Both the position numbers and the translations under genes were made by a program. From NCBI RefSeq assembly GCF_000787815.1, contig NZ_BBPO01000002.1, positions 91,127 to 155,126 on the forward strand: a stretch of DNA of 64,000 nt. The letters are read 5' to 3'. The notes under the pieces are model-generated. The model searched no databases. It saw only the letters and a list, made by a program, of their open reading frames with translations, and had not been told where the DNA came from. This DNA is from Streptacidiphilus neutrinimicus. Its GTDB lineage: Bacteria; Actinomycetota; Actinomycetes; Streptomycetales; Streptomycetaceae. Of the stretch, positions 60,710 through 64,000 are shown piece after piece; positions within the stretch are counted from its first letter, which is position 1; the number at the start of each line of letters is the position of its first letter.

Positions 60710-62169
60710 TGGTGACGGAGAAGCCGAAGTCGGAGAAGACAGCGAGGTCGGAGAAGACAGCGAAGTCCGAGAAGCCGCAGAGCTCGCCGAAGCCGAAGAA
60801 GGAGACCGGACCGAAGTCCGTGCCCCAGGGCGCGCGGCTGGCCGAGGAGGAGTCGCGGGGCCGGCAGGTGCGCAAGACGGTGCCCCGCTCCTCCCAGGGC
60901 CCCTGGACGCCGCCGAAGGACCGCACCGATCCGATCGCCATCCTGGAGGCCCAGGCCGCCACCCGCGTGCCGGAGCTCGTCCCGATCCGCTACGGGCGGA
61001 TGGCCGCCACCGAGTTCGCCTTCCTGCGCGGCGGGCCCGCGATCATGGCCTCGGACCTCGCCTCGACGCCCAACACCGGGCTCAACGTGCAGTTGTGCGG
61101 TGACGCGCACCTGTCCAACTTCGGTTTCTACGCCTCGCCCGAGCGCACCCTGCTGTTCGACCTGAACGACTTCGACGAGACGCTGCCCGGCCCCTTCGAG
61201 TGGGACGTCAAGCGGCTGGCCGCGTCCGTCGCCGTGGCGGCCCGGCAGAACGGCTTCACCGAGGCCGCCTCCCGCGACGCCGCGCAGGCGGCCGCCCGCG
61301 CCTACCGCGAGCACATGCGCGAGCTGGCCACCTGGTCCGAGCTGGACGTCTGGTACGAGCGGGTGGACACTCAGGAGCTCCTCTCCGAGGTGCGCAAGCG
61401 CAACCGCGCCGAAGCCGAGCAGATGCTCACCAAGGCCCGCAGCAAGACCAGCCTCCAGGCGCTGGAGAAGCTGACCGAGCCCGGACCCGACGGCGAGCCG
61501 AGGATCAAGCACGACCCGCCGCTGATCCAGGCGATCGGGATGCGCGACCTCGGCGTCGTCCAGGAGACGTTCGAGGACTTCTTGCACAGCATGCGGGAGG
61601 ACCGCCGCCTGCTGCTGGAGCGCTTCCGGATCGTCGACGCGGCGCTGAAGGTCGTCGGCGTCGGCAGCGTCGGGACCCGCTGCTTCATCGCCCTGCTGGC
61701 GGGCACCACGGTCGGTGACCCGCTCATGCTCCAGATCAAGGAGGCGGAGCAGTCCGTGCTGGCCGCCCACCTCGCGCCCAGCCGGCACCGGCACCAGGGC
61801 GAGCGCGTCGTCGCCGGCCAGCGGCTGCTTCAGGCGGCCAGCGACATCTTCCTCGGCTGGGCCACCGGCCCCGCCGGACGCTTCTTCTACTGGCGGCAAC
61901 TGCGCGACATGAAGGGCTCGGTGGAGATCGAGCGGCTGGACTCGCGGATGCTGCAGCGCTACGCCCAGGTCTGCGGCCGCACCCTCGCCCGCGCCCACGC
62001 CCGCTCCGGCGCCCGTGCGGAGATCGCCGAGTACCTCGGCCGCAGCGACGTCTTCGACCGCGCGGTGGCCTCTTGGGCCGTCGGCTACGGAGAACAGACC
62101 CACCGCGACCACGCGGCCCTGCTGGCCGCCATCGCCCAGGGCCGCGTCCAGGCCGTCAGCGACGTGTGA
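60709..62169 (+). CDS. DUF2252 family protein (kinase-like fold)
   Basis: A 486-aa protein of the DUF2252 family, which has a protein-kinase/aminoglycoside-phosphotransferase-like core. LCGDAHLSNFGFYA (near residue 128) and FDLNDFDETLPGPFEWDVKRL (near 147-167) are the conserved catalytic-loop-like and metal-loop-like strings. The N-terminus has KSEKTARSEKTAKSEK-type repeats and is Lys/Ser/Pro-rich, so it is flexible. ATG 60709 is chosen since GGAGGG lies 6 bases upstream; GTG 60706 is possible. Substrate unknown. It follows the membrane-protein gene with a one-base overlap. Confidence 0.85.
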   Translation: MVTEKPKSEKTARSEKTAKSEKPQSSPKPKKETGPKSVPQGARLAEEESRGRQVRKTVPRSSQGPWTPPKDRTDPIAILEAQAATRVPELVPIRYGRMAATEFAFLRGGPAIMASDLASTPNTGLNVQLCGDAHLSNFGFYASPERTLLFDLNDFDETLPGPFEWDVKRLAASVAVAARQNGFTEAASRDAAQAAARAYREHMRELATWSELDVWYERVDTQELLSEVRKRNRAEAEQMLTKARSKTSLQALEKLTEPGPDGEPRIKHDPPLIQAIGMRDLGVVQETFEDFLHSMREDRRLLLERFRIVDAALKVVGVGSVGTRCFIALLAGTTVGDPLMLQIKEAEQSVLAAHLAPSRHRHQGERVVAGQRLLQAASDIFLGWATGPAGRFFYWRQLRDMKGSVEIERLDSRMLQRYAQVCGRTLARAHARSGARAEIAEYLGRSDVFDRAVASWAVGYGEQTHRDHAALLAAIAQGRVQAVSDV

Positions 62170-62329
62170 GCCGCGCGCGGACGTGCGCACCGCCGCGGGC
62201 GCGTCGGACCGGCCGGTCCGTGCCGGTGCGGTGCGGCGCTCGGCGGGCCGATGAGGGCTGTCGCGGATACCGTGACCGGACTGGCATGTGGGCGCGTGGG
62301 GTAACGGCGAAGAGGACGAGGGGGAGCCG

Positions 62330-63718
62330 ATGACGGACAGGGCGGCCCGGCGGCCGCGGGTGCTGGCGCGGATCGCGCTGCTGTGCGCGGCCGGGGCGGT
62401 CGTCGCCGTGGGGTTCGCCGGTCCGCACGGGCTGCTGGTGCTGTTCTGCGCGCTGATCGCGCTGGCGGTCATGGCGGTCGGCGGTTGGTGGACACTCGCC
62501 CACCGGGGCGTGCCGCGCGTGGTCGGGGCCGTCGTGGCCGTCGCCGCGCCGGTCGGGGTACTCGTGCTGGCCGTCGTCGCGGAGGTGGCGCTGATCGTCG
62601 CCCTCGCGCTGGTTCTCTGGGGCCTCGGGCTCGCCTTCGCGCGGTCCGCGCTGCGCGCGGAGCGGCCGCCCAAGCCGATGCCCGCCGTGGAGACGCCGCC
62701 GCCGCGACGGCCGGTGCTGATCATGAACCCGAAGTCCGGTGGCGGCAAGGTCGAGAAGTTCGATCTGGTCCGGCGGGCGGAGGAGCTGGGCGCGCGCGTG
62801 GTGCTGCTGGACACCTCCGCGCAGCAGGACGTCGCCGAGATGGCCCGTCAGGCCGTGGCCGACGGCGCGGACCTGCTCGGCGTCGCCGGAGGCGACGGCA
62901 CCCAGGCCCTGGTCGCCGCCGTCGCGGCCGAGCACGGCCTGCCGTTCCTGGTCATCTCCGCCGGGACCCGCAACCACTTCGCCCTCGACCTCGGCCTCGA
63001 CCGGACGGACCCGGCCACCTGCCTCGACGCGCTGCGCGACGGCGTCGAACTGCGCGTCGACCTCGGCCGGGTGGGGGAGCGGGCCTTCGTCAACACGGTG
63101 TCTTTCGGCGCCTACGCTCAGATCGTGCAGAGCCCGGAGTACCGCGACGCCAAGACCGCGACCGCCCTCGACGCGCTGCCGGACCTGCTGCTCGGCGCCG
63201 ACGGCCCGCACCTGACCGCGCTCGCGGGCGCCGAGCGCCTCGACGCGCCCCAGGCGCTGCTGGTCAGCAACAACCCCTATGCCGCGCCCGACCCGATCAG
63301 CCTGGGGCGCCGTCCGCGCCTGGACCGCGGCGTGCTGGGCGTCCTCGGCATCCGCGTCGACGGCGCCGCCCAGGCGGCGGACCTGGCCCTGCGCGGGGAC
63401 CGGGCCGCCGGCCTGACGGTGCTGTCGGCACGTCAGGTCACCGTCGACGCGGACGCGGTCGAGATCCCCGTCGCGGTGGACGGCGAGGCGCTGTTCCTGC
63501 CGACACCCGTCGTCTGCTCCCTGGCCGCCCGCGCGCTGCGCGTCCGCGTGCCACGCGACCGTCCCGGCGCGGACCCGAACCAGCAGATCCACGCCCGCCG
63601 CCTGGACTGGCGTGACGTCGTCCGCCTCGCCTTCCGCTCCGGGGGCGGCCGCCCGGGGGAGAGCAACCCGAGGGAGGGCCACCCGATGGAGAACCACCCG
63701 AGGGAGAACCACTTGTGA
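62330..63718 (+). CDS. diacylglycerol kinase-like lipid kinase with membrane N-terminus
   Basis: A 462-aa protein. Residues 1-105 contain about three hydrophobic segments; the DAGK catalytic domain follows: LIMNPKSGGGKVEKF near 127, GVAGGDGTQALVAAV near 184 (Gly-Gly-Asp-Gly motif) and ISAGTRNHFALDLGL near 208. It phosphorylates a lipid acceptor using ATP. The end of the protein is a Pro/Glu/Asn-rich tail with short repeats. Its stop overlaps the start of a PAP2 gene (GTGA), so kinase and phosphatase are co-translated; a pair acting on a shared lipid is expected. GGGGAG precedes the ATG. Confidence 0.88.
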   Translation: MTDRAARRPRVLARIALLCAAGAVVAVGFAGPHGLLVLFCALIALAVMAVGGWWTLAHRGVPRVVGAVVAVAAPVGVLVLAVVAEVALIVALALVLWGLGLAFARSALRAERPPKPMPAVETPPPRRPVLIMNPKSGGGKVEKFDLVRRAEELGARVVLLDTSAQQDVAEMARQAVADGADLLGVAGGDGTQALVAAVAAEHGLPFLVISAGTRNHFALDLGLDRTDPATCLDALRDGVELRVDLGRVGERAFVNTVSFGAYAQIVQSPEYRDAKTATALDALPDLLLGADGPHLTALAGAERLDAPQALLVSNNPYAAPDPISLGRRPRLDRGVLGVLGIRVDGAAQAADLALRGDRAAGLTVLSARQVTVDADAVEIPVAVDGEALFLPTPVVCSLAARALRVRVPRDRPGADPNQQIHARRLDWRDVVRLAFRSGGGRPGESNPREGHPMENHPRENHL

Positions 63719-64000
63719 ACGACTCGGTCCTGCACGACCTCGCCGCCCTCGACGGCGCGCTCTACGCCGCCGTCGCGGCGACGGACACGCCCGCGCTCGA
63801 CGCGGGGCTGCGCAGGCTCTCACACGCCGCTAACCACTCGAAGATCAACTTGTCGATCGCCGCTGCCCTGACGCTCTTTCCGGGACGTTGCCGCACGGCG
63901 GGCCTGGCGGGCGCGGCGGCGGTCGGGTTGGCGTCCTTCAGCGCGAACCTGCTGGGCAAGAGCCTGGTCCGCCGCCCGCGCCCCGACCGCGAGGCGGCGC
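63715..64000 (+). CDS. PAP2-type phosphatase, partial (runs off the window)
   Basis: About 95 codons of a phosphatase-like protein starting with GTG 63715 in the stop of the DAGK gene. The N-terminal helix GLRRLSHAANHSKINLSIAAAL and the KxxxxxxRP motif (KSLVRRPRPDREAA) at the end of the window are typical of PAP2 lipid phosphatases. The SGH and second-Arg motifs lie beyond the window. Together with DAGK it probably interconverts phosphorylated and non-phosphorylated forms of an isoprenoid or glycerolipid. Confidence 0.82.
   Translation, partial: MNDSVLHDLAALDGALYAAVAATDTPALDAGLRRLSHAANHSKINLSIAAALTLFPGRCRTAGLAGAAAVGLASFSANLLGKSLVRRPRPDREAA

Overview
This is a 64 kb chromosomal window from a very high-GC actinomycete. 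Codon third positions are almost all G or C, GTG starts and 4-nt ATGA/GTGA gene overlaps are frequent, and the genes include a desferrioxamine-type operon, DUF2252, PadR/MocR/TetR regulators and many small SDR or membrane-protein genes. The gene set fits Streptomycetaceae (Streptomyces, Kitasatospora or Streptacidiphilus type). That placement is an inference from gene content, and no rRNA or tRNA gene is present to confirm it. I see no CRISPR array, insertion sequence or phage gene.

Layout. 1-6.5 kb: scar of two ABC-ATPase fragments in opposite orientation, a styrene/indole monooxygenase-like flavoprotein, a PadR regulator with its membrane-protein partner, an SGNH lipoprotein and a secreted sedolisin. 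6.5-17.3 kb: siderophore locus. A minus-strand operon encodes a substrate-binding lipoprotein, a siderophore-interacting reductase, a decarboxylase, an N-monooxygenase and a fused acyltransferase/NIS synthetase, in the order of desEFABCD. Two plus-strand FecCD permeases diverge from it, and a minus-strand ATPase follows. Two near-identical 19-bp iron boxes (14099 and 17253) tie the locus to DmdR/IdeR control. A 0.4-kb degenerate tandem repeat interrupts the operon. 17.4-25.8 kb: methyltransferase, saccharopine-dehydrogenase-like reductase, L,D-transpeptidase, SDR, isochorismatase-like hydrolase, MarR/MFS pair, Ca2+/H+ antiporter and IPP isomerase. 26.0-29.5 kb: four-gene operon (nucleotidyltransferase, sn-glycerol-1-phosphate dehydrogenase, CDP-alcohol phosphatidyltransferase, GT2) that looks like an envelope glycerophospho-lipid or polymer pathway. 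29.6-35.0 kb: GNAT, ArsR/AHSA1 pair with twin operators, and an OpuC-type compatible-solute importer whose binding protein has its two halves in swapped order (circular permutation). 35.2-46.9 kb: hydrolase remnant, SMP-30-like protein, orphan ABC-2 permease, CtaG-like protein, exonuclease III, a lysoplasmalogenase/sterol-desaturase pair, a secreted protein, and a catabolic operon (ADC-like, SDR, two amidohydrolases). 46.9-58.2 kb: mostly regulators divergent from or beside their likely targets (MocR/EamA, MarR/NmrA-like, TetR/DUF4267, GntR, zinc-finger-HTH/SDR, XRE-TPR/neprosin-like protease). 58.3-64 kb: RNase HI, a proline-rich membrane protein, DUF2252, a diacylglycerol-kinase-like protein and the start of a PAP2 phosphatase.

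Working together: iron acquisition (6.5-17.3 kb) is the best-understood system. Envelope lipid chemistry recurs across the window (G1P dehydrogenase and CDP-alcohol transferase, lysoplasmalogenase with AGMO-like hydroxylase, DAGK/PAP2, L,D-transpeptidase), but a link between these loci is only conjecture. The observations most worth following are the circularly permuted OpuCC-like protein, the G1P operon whose CDP-alcohol transferase lacks the last motif Asp, the zinc-finger-HTH gene with two mutually reverse-complementary operators, and the MocR/EamA pair that share one CATG as both start codons.
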